This document shows, piece after piece, positions 1 through 10,304 of a DNA stretch of 36,382 nt. The stretch spans positions 1 to 36,382 of the forward strand of contig WPIO01000313.1 of NCBI GenBank assembly GCA_009760855.2. Direction: 5' to 3'. How positions within the stretch are numbered: the first letter of the stretch is position 1; the number at the start of each line of letters is the position of its first letter. This DNA comes from Cristatella mucedo. Its lineage: Eukaryota > Bryozoa > Phylactolaemata > Cristatellidae. The position numbers were made by a program, and so were the translations under genes. The notes below the pieces were generated by a model. The model was given only the letters and a program-made list of their open reading frames with translations, ran no database searches and was not told where the DNA came from.

Positions 1-1410
1 TGGTACTTAAACATTGAGGATAACCTCTTCGCGTCAATGACGCACTGGCTTGTTATTCCAACCCGTCAGGTAGGGCTCAAGTGGTATCCACAACCAATGC
101 ACCATGAAAATCTCTCAACGGGTCATCCACCGTTCCGTTGCTTGTGCCTCCTTATAGTACTACACATCTGGGAAAAGTTTCACTCCATTGCGTAACATTC
201 GCTTTTAGGCTGCATGCAACTGTATTTGTCATTAAAAAAACCCCCCGTTGGAACCACCGCTGAAAGCCAACTGAATAAACTGAATACTATGCCTTGCCGT
301 AGTTCGATCTGGATGTGGCAATAATACCATCATCTACACTGAGCACTAAATTAAACCGGAGGGCTACTCATCAGGGTACCGAGAACATGTGACAAGAACT
401 GCAAAGCTTAGCCTCTTCTAATAGGTGATATGTTGTGCGACCATCATTGTTTGCTCTGAGTTAAGGGCCGCCTTTTGCCTATATTTGGAAAGCTTTTTTA
501 GTGAAGACTGGGGCTATCCAAGAGCTAATAACACGTCGATCTTTCTATTAGGGATTATGAACGGTCGTCCAATATGTCCCTGAAAATATTTAGCTAGCTT
601 TATTAGTACTGTCGTATATACATTATTGTTAAATCGCTTTGGCTTGGCTACCTCGAAAAGCCACTAGGCCATTGTACCTAGCTATTGAATAGTGCTACAA
701 AAGCTAGTTCGGAAATCCCAGAAATTTTTCTACTTCGTTAAGAAAGCTTCGCTGGGTCGTGCTCTAACGATCAATGGATTCAGAGGAGCGCTCAGTCGCA
801 AATCGTTGACAGTATATACTATAGGCTACCTTTAGAGATGACGACCTGCCCTTCGTGGATTGTCAATATGGTATGCTTGCTGAGCAAGTTGTAATCGTTT
901 TGCAAAATGCTGCAACATTTTATCTGGTTTCTTACTAAAGTTTCCCGTACAAAAGAAACCAAGCAGCTTCCTAGCTTCGTGTCACGTGAATTCTCGTCCC
1001 ACTTAGGTTCACCGCTTTAAAAGAATATGTCGTCAGTCTGTTCTGCATGCTCGCCTTCTTCGGGGGACAGTAATTTACATGATGATACAAGCAGCGAATC
1101 CCATGTGCAACAGTCCTTGAGCTAAACTTACGAGGCACCTCAACCAGTGAAAGTCGTTTGACTGATATAACAACTTTTAGAGGCTATAATGACATTAAAG
1201 ACGAAACTTATGTTAACTTGTTCTCTTTATTGGCTTTCCCGGTAGTTTTTTTATGTCGCTATATATGCATCTATCCTACGGTACTTGCTGTCTCAAATTA
1301 GTTTTTTGATGGTCTTTATGCTTATTTCAGAACGCTTTGAACTGTTGCATAATTTGAACAACTCTGGAAGTCTTCATTTGTGCAACGTGTAAAGCGAACA
1401 TTGATAAAGT
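1..1410 (+). mobile_element. LINE-B remnant (CR1/L2-like), entering from the left edge
   Basis: This is the counterpart of 21475-22802. The downstream half of a reverse transcriptase is barely readable: a GCAACTGTATTTGTCATT stretch near 215 codes the QLYLSL that follows the RT catalytic motif in better copies, and the KLNT segment follows. Frames are broken many times, partly by probable sequencing errors. The end is placed at the AAAGCGAACATTGATAAAGTGC tail-like segment near 1391-1412, which is shared by all LINE-B copies. The stretch from there to exon 1 (1411-1614) is ordinary intron sequence leading to a T-rich acceptor. Confidence 0.6.
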
Positions 1411-1614
1411 GCTACGTTCACGTTGCGGGATTATGTTTCAACAGATGTTTTTACTAGTGCTGGTTTTATAATGGCGATTCTATAGTGCGACTTTATGCTA
1501 TGTGCTGTGTCTGCTACCTATTTACAATACGTTTTTTGCTGTTAACTTCTCTGATGGCAATTTTACGAGGCTTGCAAGAGTGTAAACGGTTGATTATTGA
1601 TTTACTTTTTTTAG

Positions 1615-1755
1615 CTCGTGCTGCTAGAAATCAGTGAAAACGAGGAGCTAACCACTTTACCTTCCTCGATATACCAGCTTCAAGCTCTGGAAAAACTGAT
1701 GGCCCGTTCTTGTGGCCTAACTGAACTGCCGGACTCCTGGGACGGCATGAAGTCG
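1615..1755 (+). CDS. LRR exon 1 (two leucine-rich repeats)
   Basis: This 141-bp open stretch has a T-rich acceptor ending TTTTTTAG just before it and a GTAAGC donor just after. It reads LVLLEISENEEL, then the invariant TTLPSSI core, then LEKLMARSCGLTELPDSWDG and MKS. The 47 codons form two SHOC2-like LRRs of 24 and 23 residues, which usually make protein-binding solenoids. Length and phase are symmetric, so it could be added or skipped in frame. It is the same subtype as exon 6, differing at few residues (E/G at residue 8, K/R at residue 27). It is intact although it lies in an error-rich stretch. No start codon or signal peptide is expected in an internal exon. The encoding gene is not recognised. 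Confidence 0.72.
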
Positions 1756-1845
1756 GTAAGCTCAGCAGTAAAATTGCCAAGCTTAGATTTAAAATAGAAG
1801 TTTAGCCTAGGCCTCGTCTACCTAATATAAAAAATAATTGTTGAA

Positions 1846-3748
1846 GCACTGGTGCACTTTTCTAAAAAATTCCGACTGGTCTACGGTCAACAATCACCTT
1901 AAACCTCTGAGGTTACGCTATTTACCTAGTGATCCTTGTTATGATCATGATCAGAGCTTCTGTATCATCTTTGTCAACAAGATATAAAAGATCATATTCC
2001 AGCCCTAAGGTGGCAAGCCTAAACATGCAACATTGGTATCATCTCTTTATACTGCATCCAGTCCACAGTCATCTACGTTCAAGGACAAGCAATGCGGAGT
2101 GGAAAAAAAAAATATTCTGAAGTGATATATCCCAATCAAAGAAAGGAAATAGTTCCGTAGACCCTATTCTTCTGCTCCTGCCTTCCGATATTGCTATTAT
2201 CCATCGTGTCTGGTTCTATGCATATTGAAAGCGATAAAGATGTCATTAGCCTTTCTTCAATCCCAGCACCGCTCAGAAAGGCTATAACCTGGCACGGACC
2301 CATGCAACTCCAGCCAGCAACGAATTGACTGAGACAGAAGTTGGGCAACTTTCTCAGTATTTGTCTCCTTCTTGAAGCAGAACATAAAAGAAGCTGGACC
2401 TGTTCGTTGTCAGACTGCAGCTGGAACTCTTATAGTGGAATTAGTAACGTCGGTAGTGAAGATTCAATCTGGTTATAGAACCTAATCAGTCCACGGGAGT
2501 CAACATAACTTCGGGTGTATTGTGTATGACCTTCTTAGGTATGGAGGGCTTAAGCTGTTTGGTCGCTCGAGCTCGCGGCCGGTCTTGACACAATCAATCA
2601 GCCAACCCATCGTGAGTGCGGTCCATCTTGCATGCTCATCCTGGCACTGGCACTGCAATGGTCGAGTTCCTATCTCAGTAGGCCGACTCCAGAAAATAAT
2701 TGTTTTACGGACCAAGATCACTCTCGGACCCTTGTTTCAAGTAGAGGTGTCTCACGGCTCTGTGCTTAGTTGTGTATCGTTTAACAGTTAGACTGACCAC
2801 TTGCCAATGTGATAGCCAGGCACAATCTATGCGCTTTCACCACGTATAGAACACTCACTGGCCCCTTTGCTTTTACGCCACCTAGTCCTTCAGCGTGTAA
2901 AATATTCTTCACCTTTCATGCTGAATGTATATATGAAATCCATTCATGAATGTAAGCAAATCTTTATAAATTAGATGATTAAAGCAACTTACTCGTTATG
3001 GAAAAAAACTGTGGAATTTCCAAATGGGTACGGTTATATTGTACAATCGGCTCTGGTCTTTTATATGTATTATTGAATCTAAGGCTTCCCATTCCAAATG
3101 GACCGTTTATTGAACGACCACATGAGTTCCACTGTCAAGCCTGCATGCCTTCAGCTAAATAATATCATTAAATTCCGGCTTCTTCAGTCTGGGGATAATA
3201 CATTTATATTGGGAATTTTTGTGCGGCTTCCTGTCTCGACCTCCGAATTTCACTGTTCGGTTGCCAGCATTTGCAACCAGGTTCCTTTTTCTTTAGCCCC
3301 CCCAGCCTACCTATCAGGTTTGCTTCCCACGAGGCTAAGCATGCTACTACCCACCCCTTCTAAATCTGGTGGTTTACCTACACCTCCAATGAATGTCTAG
3401 TCATTTGGAGACCTTGTCATTAGTTCGCATGGTTCTAAAGCCTGAACAGACTTTGGCCTATCGTCATGACGGATCCTGACTTTACAAGGATGTTAATAAG
3501 CTTCTATTTATCCCACCCTTCCACTTAGTGGGTCCATGTGATTTTCCTTTTGTGTGCTTAACTGTGAGGACACTGTTATTGCTGCCATAGCCACAGTATC
3601 ATGGTGACCCTGTATGTGTCACCTCTAAGTAGATTGTGCTTGCAGTCATTGAGCATTCTATTAACAGTTCCGTCATGCTTCCTTTTCAGGGAATGTAAAT
3701 TACCTGGAAAGTTCTCTTTAGATGCTGCATGATTAAAATTATTATTGC
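1846..3748 (+). mobile_element. LINE-A remnant in intron 1 (CR1/L2-like)
   Basis: This is the error-rich counterpart of 23224-25058. Order along the + strand is a pre-RT linker, the RT fingers, a degraded palm segment near 2560-2700, a long unreadable middle, and a 3' end with the PDFT...SGSM-stop C-terminus near 3477-3540. It ends at the AATGTAAATTACCTGGAAAG segment and an ATT-rich end near 3748. Many stops and frame changes show it is dead; some of these may be sequencing errors. The 5' half of a full element (endonuclease) is absent. Confidence 0.68.
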
Positions 3749-4345
3749 TTGCGTTCGAAACTTAGAAATGCTGTAGGCTAGTGAGCTGTGTGCACTTTAA
3801 TGCTGCACGGTGTATCTAGAATCATGTTTAGTTTATATTGAAAAATAATATTTTTGATTTGGCTAAAAATGATTGCACATTGTTTGAACCTAAAAATGAC
3901 GGTTAAAACGGCTTCACAAGCAGCTTGTGGTTGTTAGCTGCAGAACTGTTTAGAACAATTCCAAACGAGACTTTACCTGTAATGATATTAGCATTTCGCT
4001 TTATCTAAAACTAAACGCTTTAAATAGCATTAGTTATTTAAAGCCGGTAACTTCAATCATATTTTCTATTGAAAGATTTGTCTACTCAGAGTACCTCAGT
4101 CGACAGGCTAACTACTTGTCAATCTTGTTATCGATGCTTCCGAAGATACAAGATTGTCCTTCATGTCGGACTACGAAGTTCGCACGTAGTTCATACCAAA
4201 ATAAAAAGTGCTTCGTTCACGGTGCGGATTATGTTCAACAGATGTTTTACTAGTGCTGTTTTTAATGCCGATTGTAGTATGACTTCTATGTGTGGTGTTG
4301 CGTTGCAAGAGTGTAAACCAGGTATACTTTTCATTTCTGTTTCAG
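3749..4345 (+). repeat. Short-type cassette spacer before exon 2
   Basis: This is intron sequence between the LINE-A end and exon 2, shared with 18068-18662 and 25059-25651. It contains the TTAGCTGCAGAACTGTTTAGAA and TAAATAGCATTAGTTATTTA segments found in all cassettes. Near 4196-4210 an A-rich join replaces the ~1.5 kb that carries LINE-B in long cassettes. It ends in a pyrimidine-rich tract and TTCAG, the exon 2 acceptor. I see no gene in it. Confidence 0.7.
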
Positions 4346-4488
4346 CTTGAGGTGCTCGATGTCAGCTGGAACAAGAAGCTAACCACTTTACCTTCTTCGA
4401 TATGCCAGCTTCAAGCTCTGAAAAAGCTGGTGGCTTCTTATTGTGGCCTAAACTGTACTGCCAGAACTCCTGGGTCGGAATGAAGTCG
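4346..4488 (+). pseudogene. LRR exon 2, frame broken by two single-base insertions
   Basis: This is the counterpart of exon 7, with a TTTCTGTTTCAG acceptor and a GTAAGC donor. It reads LEVLDVSWNKKLTTLPSSIC and continues to ASYCGL, where an extra A (CTAAACTG against CTAACTG) shifts the frame. A second extra A follows (CCAGAACTCC against CCAGACTCC). The length is therefore 143 bp, not 141, and the LRR consensus is lost after residue ~36. Both changes lengthen short runs of A, and the indel excess is only just fading in this part of the window. They may thus be sequencing errors, with the real exon identical to exon 7. If real, this exon would break any transcript that includes it. Confidence 0.6.
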
Positions 4489-4575
4489 GTAAGCTGAGAA
4501 GTGAAGTTGCAACGCCTAGATTTAAACAAATTAACCTAGGCAACGTCTAACTACTATAATAAAATAATTTTTAAA

Positions 4576-5820
4576 GCACTGGTGCACTTTTCTAAAATGC
4601 CTATGACTACGATCAACCGACTCCTTAACCCCACCCGGATTAGCTATAGCCCTAGCAAACATCGTGAAGATCCAGCGGTTTGCTTCTGTAGCATCTTTGT
4701 CAACAAGATAGACAAGAGCAGGGAAAACTTCCCTAGGGTGGCAGCACAACATGCCTATTGGAATTATGTCCTACAATTGCATGCAGCTCCTCAGTATCTA
4801 CGTTCAAGGAAGCTATGAGTGGCATCATTCTAAAGTGGATATCCTTATCAAAGAAGAGAAATCGTCCAGAAGGCCCTATTCTTGCTCTCCTGATTCTGAC
4901 ATGGTATTATCTTCTGATTTTATGCATATTTAACAGAATCAATATGTCATTACCCTTTTCCATAAGTCCCAGCACGTTACAGAAAGGCAATAATAAGGCC
5001 ACTACTCAAGAAAGCAACGATTGACTGAGAGAAGTTGGGCAACTTCTCAGTCTCTCTTCTATAGCTAATATAAAAGAAGCTGGACTGATTCGTTGCAGAC
5101 CAGCTGAGCTCTTATAGTGGAATTACTCACATCGGTAGAAAGATTAAATCTTGTTATAGAAGTAATCAGTCCACGGAGTCAACATAACTTCTTGTGTATC
5201 ATGGCCTTCTTAGGAATGCAGGACTATGCTTGTTCGGCTAGATTTTTAGGCTTGTTTGATACTATCGATATGCCAGTCCTCGAGTGCGAAGCAGCTGGGC
5301 TGTTCATCACTGGCACTGCACAGCAATAGTCCAGTTCCTATCTCAGTACCACACTCCGGAGATTAACTCTTGACGGACAATGATCAACATCGGAACCTAT
5401 TTCAAGTCTAGGTAACTATGGGCTTTGTCCTTAGTTGTGTTCGTTTAACAGTTTAGACTGACCATTTGCCGATGTGATAGCTAGGCACAATCTAGGCTTT
5501 AACCACGTACAGAACACTCACTGGCCCCTTTGCTTTTATGCCTTATAGTCATCCAGCATATCGAATTTTCTCACCTCTTATGGTGCATGTATTGATGACA
5601 TCCACACGTGAATGAAAGCAAATCTGTCTAAATTAGATGATCAAAAGCCAGTAACTCGTTATCGAAAAAAACTAAGTGGAATCTCAAAAAGGGTATGGTA
5701 ATATTGTAACAATCGGCTCTGGTCTTTTACATGTATTATTGAATCTAAGGCTTTGAATTTAGTCATGGAGCATTCTAGTAACAGCTCATTCATGCTTCTT
5801 TACCCAGGAATTCAAATTTC
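4576..5820 (+). mobile_element. LINE-A remnant in intron 2, interrupted by LINE-C
   Basis: The readable part starts with a pre-RT linker: an ORF at 4582-4818 includes TINRLLNP and CFCSIFVNKIDKSR, matching the usual L2/CR1 pattern of NRLL...FxxFFxxKIxxIR. A second frame has SLSKKRNRPEGPILALLIL, the decayed SSxxDPIPxxLL segment, and a third has KKATID from the RPLLKK motif. About 540 bp present in other introns is missing at the AAGGCTTT-GAATTTAG join near 5749-5760. The element is then split by LINE-C; its last ~39 bp continue at 8242-8280. Confidence 0.72.
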
Positions 5821-8241
5821 TTCAATGTAATGTAATGTAATGTATCTCCGTCAGTAACTCCACAAAGTCATAAAGACCCATGTGGGTGTTATGCAGGAGA
5901 GTTTTGTATAGCTCACTCACAGCTGAAGCGGCTTTCGGTACGCATTCGGTAGCCAACAGACTTCGTCTCACGCAACAAAGAGAAAGTGGGAAGCATAGCA
6001 GAGTCAGGAGAGCAGTTGAGGTAGTGAGTAGCATAGAAGTAGCAGTTCAGGACCGCTGAAGAAGATGTGCCATAGTCGGCAGTTGCAGAGTAGATGTCGT
6101 TGCGTATTAATTGTGGAAGCGAGTTCCACAGTCTAGGACCTGCTGAGCTAAAGCTTCGGTCGCCAACTGTCTTTAAGCAGAGGAATGGGACAGCTAATTT
6201 ATTGTCCGCACAGGACCTGAGGGCGCGAACAGGCTGAAACTGATGCAGCAGTTCAGCTAGGTACGAAGGAGCCAAGCAGTGGCCGGCCTTGTGGGTCAGC
6301 GTAAGAACTTTGCTCTGTATTCTTTTCTCAACCGGCAACCATCCTAGCTCTTTCAGCAGAGGTGACACGTGCTCAAACCGCTGGGACTTGAAGACCAGCC
6401 TTGCAGCCATATTCATAATCCGCTGTAGTGGCATAATCGCTTTCTTTGGTAGACTAGCCAAAAGGGAATTACAATAATCAAACCGAGACAGAACTAAAGA
6501 GCTAGTGAAATTTTTTACAAGCCACTGTGGGAGACAGCTTCTAATCTTGGATAAGGATTGGATGTGATGGTAGCTGTAGAGGCAGTCTTCTGAATGAAGC
6601 TTTTGTAATTGAGGCAGCTGTCGAACACGACACCTAGATTACGAGCACGTGGTGAAGGTCCCACAATAGCATCACCTATTAGAACAGCAAAGCCTTTTAA
6701 TCCAGCCACACGCTTAGGGTGTCTTATGAGCAGCAGTTCGGTTTAATCGTCATTTAATTTCAGGAAGTTTTCCGACATCCAGGATCGAATATCTGCAAGG
6801 CAAGCATTCATTTTCTCAGTTGCTGCAGCAGATTCCGACGGTTTAAATGACAAATACAACTGAGTATCGTCAGCATAGAAGTGATATCCTATTCCATGGG
6901 CCTTAATCACTTTTCCCAGAGGTTGTGTTTAAATGGAGAACAGCAAGGGACCAAGTACAGACCCTTGAGGGACTCCACAGGTGACCCTTCTCATGTCTGA
7001 GACCTGACCCCCACACGGCACGGATTGAACACGATCAGACAAGTAGGATTTAAACCATGCCAGTGCTTTGTCTGCCAGACCGATCCTTGTTCTCAATCGT
7101 TCAAGCAGACCTTCGTGATCAATGGTGTCGAAGGCAGCAGACAGATCTAGCAGAGCTAGGGCATTTATAGGCAACATTCCCGTCGTCGTTGCCACGTAGA
7201 ATGTCACTGTTAACACGGAGGAGAGCTGTTTTAGTAGAGTGCTGGCTCTTGAAACCTGATTGAAATGTTTCTGACATTCCATTATTTTCAATATGTTCAA
7301 CTAGCTGCTTAGCAACAATTTTTTCAACAATCTTTGATAAAAACGGAAGAAGGGAAACTGGACGATAGTTTGCTAGGACCTCTGTGTCTAATCCAGGCTT
7401 TTTAAGAATAGGTCTAACGATTGCCGATTTGAAGGACTTGGGGATGACCCCTTTTCCCAAAGAAGCATTAAAAATCTTGGTTATGGCAGGGCTAAGTTGG
7501 TCTGCAAGTGAAGACCACAGAGATGAAGGTATAGGGTCTTCAGGAGACGAGCTCTCTTTTTGCTAGACCTTATTAAGGCAGCCACATCACAGGCAGAAAC
7601 ATTGGAGAACCTTTTAAGAAAGGTCACAGGTTGAGGAACGGCGATTGCTTTGGTCAGAGAGGGCATAATGGAGGCACGAATGTGCACAATTTTTTCAGTA
7701 AAGAAGGCTGATAACTTTTCGGCTGAGCCCTTAATATCTGGGGAGTCAGACCTCACAGCATTGGCCAGTAAATGGTTTACTGTCTTATTAATCTGTTTAG
7801 TGTCCGACTGGCAGGAATTCAGCTTTCTAATGAAAAAAGAAGCCCTGGCTTTTTTAAGCTTTCGGGTGTAAACTTGAAAGAAGTCTTTAAAATTACTAGG
7901 TCTGCCTCAGACCCCGATTTCTTGAAACGACGTTCCAGCCTGCGCTTAACACGGCGCTTCTTAAGGTTTTTTTTCGTAAATTGAAAGGAATCTCGACGAC
8001 TTTGAACACGGATAGAGCGAACGGGAGCATGCTTGTCAAGAGCACTCCTGAGTGTCATGTTCATCGCATCAGTGAGGGTATCGAGGCTGCCGGTCGAGTC
8101 TGAATGCAGATCAAGAAGGCCTGCATCACAAACAGATTTCAAAAAACTTGTCCAAGTCAATGCTTTGTAAGTTACGTCGTTTGGCAATATCGACATTGCC
8201 CTGTACGTACGAGGTAGCAGGAACAGTAAACGAGACCGAAG
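5821..8241 (-). mobile_element. LINE-C copy 1: 5'-truncated CR1/L2-like retrotransposon with RT, inactivated
   Basis: This insertion reads on the - strand. It encodes the linker with LDKHAP, the RT segments FKSAIVRPILKK and NYRPVSLLPFLSK, FDTIDH, GVPQGSVLGPLLFSI, YADD and the C-terminal LWNSLPQLIRND. It is interrupted by the same three lesions as copy 2 (27123-29541): a frameshift before LDLSAAFDTIDH and two TAA stops flanking YADD. Copy 1 has further indels, nearly all in short runs: a missing T near 6602, an extra CT near 7554, a missing T near 7852 and an extra A near 8148. These split it into fragments of 60-182 residues. There is no endonuclease domain. Identity to copy 2 is about 99.6 percent by my count of differences. 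Confidence 0.93.
5824..5843 (-). repeat. (AATGT)4 tail of LINE-C copy 1
   Basis: Four perfect AATGT units, read as ATTAC-type repeats on the element's own strand, mark the 3' end of LINE-C. Short tandem 3' repeats instead of poly(A) are usual for CR1/L2 elements. The tail fixes the insertion boundary and orientation. Confidence 0.9.
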
Positions 8242-8280
8242 AAAGTTCTCTTAAGATGCTGCGTAAATGTATTATCATTG

Positions 8281-9084
8281 CTTATGTTTGAAATTAATGA
8301 ATGCTGTAGCCTATTGAGGTGTGTGCACTCCGATGCTGCATCGGTGTAGCTGGAATCATGTTTAGTTTACATTGAAAATAATGTTTTTGATATAGCTAAA
8401 AATGATTATACATTGTTAGAATCCAAAATATCGGTTAAAGCAGCTTCACAAACAGCTAGTGGTTGTTAGCTGCAGAACTGTTTAGAACAATTCAGATCGA
8501 GTCTTCATCTGTAATGATACTTATCATTTCGCTTTATCTAAAACTTAAAGCTTTAAATAGCATTAGTCATTTAAAGCTGGTCACTTTGACTTAATTTTCT
8601 ATTGAAAGGTTGGTCGACTCAGGGTACCTCAGTGGATATGCTAATGACTTGTCAGTCTTTTTATCGTAGCATTCGAAGTTACAAGGGTTGTCTCTTTATC
8701 GGACTACTAAGTTGACCTGAAGTGGATACCAAATTAAAAATAGGAGGAGCTGTTTGGTAACTACCGCATTGAACGCTCAAATTAATTTGCTTGATAGAAT
8801 GCGAATATTTAAAGGCTGATAATTGCATCTTCCAGCAGAGATTATATGCTCCACAAATTTGATGCTTCTACGTTTGATGGACTCTATGACAACTATGCTC
8901 TCGCTTTTTCCTGCTGGCATGGTATAGGTCCTATGTCTCTTATAATTTTTGCTAATCAATATTTTATTTGATAAAAATATAAAGAGTTCATTACAAACAC
9001 ATTCGAGTTGATGTTAGGAAAAAAGAGTGATGCTGTGTGGCATAACAGATCGGAGATAAAAAGGTGATAAATGCACTTTTTGCT
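8281..9084 (+). repeat. Long-type cassette spacer in intron 2
   Basis: This lies between the end of LINE-A and the readable start of LINE-B and is shared with 29581-30385, 12993-13744, 20720-21474 and 33993-34744. Segments recognised in all are GAATCATGTTTAGTTTA, TTAGCTGCAGAACTGTTTAG and TCGACTCAGxGTACCTCAGT. It may be a decayed upstream part of LINE-B, but I find no RT motif in it. No intact gene is seen. Confidence 0.6.
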
Positions 9085-10233
9085 ACTTGAACGATTGAGG
9101 GTAACATCGCTCTGTCAGACGAGGCACTGGCATGGTTTAATCTATCTGGACGTGTAGGGCTTAGGTCTCATCCTCCAGCCAAGTCTCTTGTGGAGTCCTT
9201 CACGGATCCATCCTCGGTCCTTTGCGGTTGTCCTTTATACTCCTTTCAATCTCCTGGAAAGGTGTTTAAGGCCAATGCCGTAGCATTTCGCTTTTTTGGC
9301 TTATGATATGCAACTGTATTTGTCATTCAAACCGTTGGAACCAGATGCAGCAACTGATAAACTGAATACTTGTCTTGCCGACATTCTATCCTGGATGTCA
9401 GCTAATGTTGTTAAACTAAGCAGTAATAAAACTGAAGTACTACTCATAGGGCACACGAAGCATGTGGCACGATTACACGGCTTCGCTCTTTTAATAAGTG
9501 ATACTGCGGTGCAACCATCATCGTGTGCTTGGAATTGGGGTGCAGCCTTTCGCCTACGTTGGGAAAGCTCCGTTAAGAAGACTGCTTCATGAGCAATTAA
9601 TCACGTCGATCCCTAATAACATTAGGAACTGTTGTCTTTAGTGTCGTGAAAACAATTTAGCTAGCTCTATAGTACTGTCCTATTTTGTGTATTGTAAATC
9701 CCTTTAGGAATGCTACCTCGAAAGCTACTAGGCCACTGCAGCTAGCTATGAATGCGGCTGGTTTGGAAATCGCACAGAGGTTCTTCTCCTTCGTTAAGAG
9801 AGTTTGGATGGCTGCCGGTTGATGAACGGATGCAGAGGAGCATTGTCAACTGCGACAGTTAGGTTGATGTTTTAGATATTACTGGCACTAGTTGTCGAGG
9901 GTAGCTTGCTGCAGCGTTGTATCTAGCACAACTAGCTGCAACATTGTATCTGCTCCCACAGCCTGGAACTCCCTCCCGACCTGCATCAGAACATCCCCTG
10001 ACCTGACCACATTTAAAAGAAACTTAAAAACATACCTATTTAGGACAGCATTTAGTGGGTCCATGTGATTCGTCCTCGATGTGCTTATGCGTGCTGACAC
10101 TGTTCATGCTGCCACTAACCACATTTGCATGCTGACCCAGTGCATGTAACCCCTAACCATGTTATTCATTTTGTTTGTTTTTCAAGCATGATTTTACTTA
10201 CTATTCTATTGCGTATCACTTTGCAGCAAATGT

Positions 10234-10273
10234 AAAGCGCCTAGAAAGAGATTAAGTTCTCTGAGGGCGCTTT
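10234..10273 (+). other. LINE 3' stem-loop
   Basis: AAAGCGCC (10234-10241) pairs with GGCGCTTT (10266-10273), and AGAGA (10247-10251) pairs inside with TCTCT (10258-10262). A conserved 3' hairpin next to a short tandem tail is the kind of structure that L2-type reverse transcriptases are known to recognise when priming. Decayed equivalents sit at the LINE-A ends, for example near 25005-25045. Confidence 0.8.
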
Positions 10274-10284
10274 ATCAAGTGCAA

Positions 10285-10304
10285 TATTATTATTATTATT
10301 ATTA
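10285..10304 (+). repeat. (ATT)n tail of the 353-bp insertion
   Basis: About six ATT units directly follow the stem-loop and end at the junction with resident sequence AGTTCTTAC. This is the element's 3' tail. Confidence 0.85.

Larger units (their letters stand above)
1..3500. other. Insertion-rich stretch, probably unpolished sequence
   Basis: Compared with its counterpart from 21465, this stretch carries many single-base and short insertions plus scattered substitutions. Net extra bases are about 86 in positions 1-1615, about 60 in 1615-3097, about 12 in 3097-4346, and only about 6 over 4346-8221. The excess fades with distance from the left edge and is dominated by insertions, such as an A7-C6 run at 234-246 where the counterpart reads AAAACC. 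That pattern is typical of raw long-read gap filling. Reading frames here should not be trusted in detail; exon 1 happens to be intact. Confidence 0.65.
9952..10304 (+). mobile_element. 353-bp LINE 3'-end insertion, present only in repeat copy 1
   Basis: This is a severely 5'-truncated CR1/L2-like copy. The first ~113 bp are open and end in a normal C-terminus: WNSLPTCIRTSPDLTTFKRN, then LKTYLF and SGSM-stop. About 235 bp of 3' UTR follow, then a stem-loop (10234-10273) and an (ATT) tail. The segment interrupts TGCAACATTGTATCT / AGTTCTTACTTC, which is continuous in copy 2 near 31255-31270. The C-terminus and UTR match the 3' end of LINE-A in the introns (PDFTRMFNKLLF...SGSM), so this is a younger member of the same family. 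I see no clear target-site duplication. Confidence 0.88.

Noticed and set aside
4531-4752. Recurrent - strand ORFs beginning MLCC (4531, 15478, 18869, 25835, 32159)
   Set aside because: They are the reverse complement of the LINE-A pre-RT linker, which reads correctly on the + strand as TINRLLN...FVxKIDKSR. They recur only because the cassette recurs.
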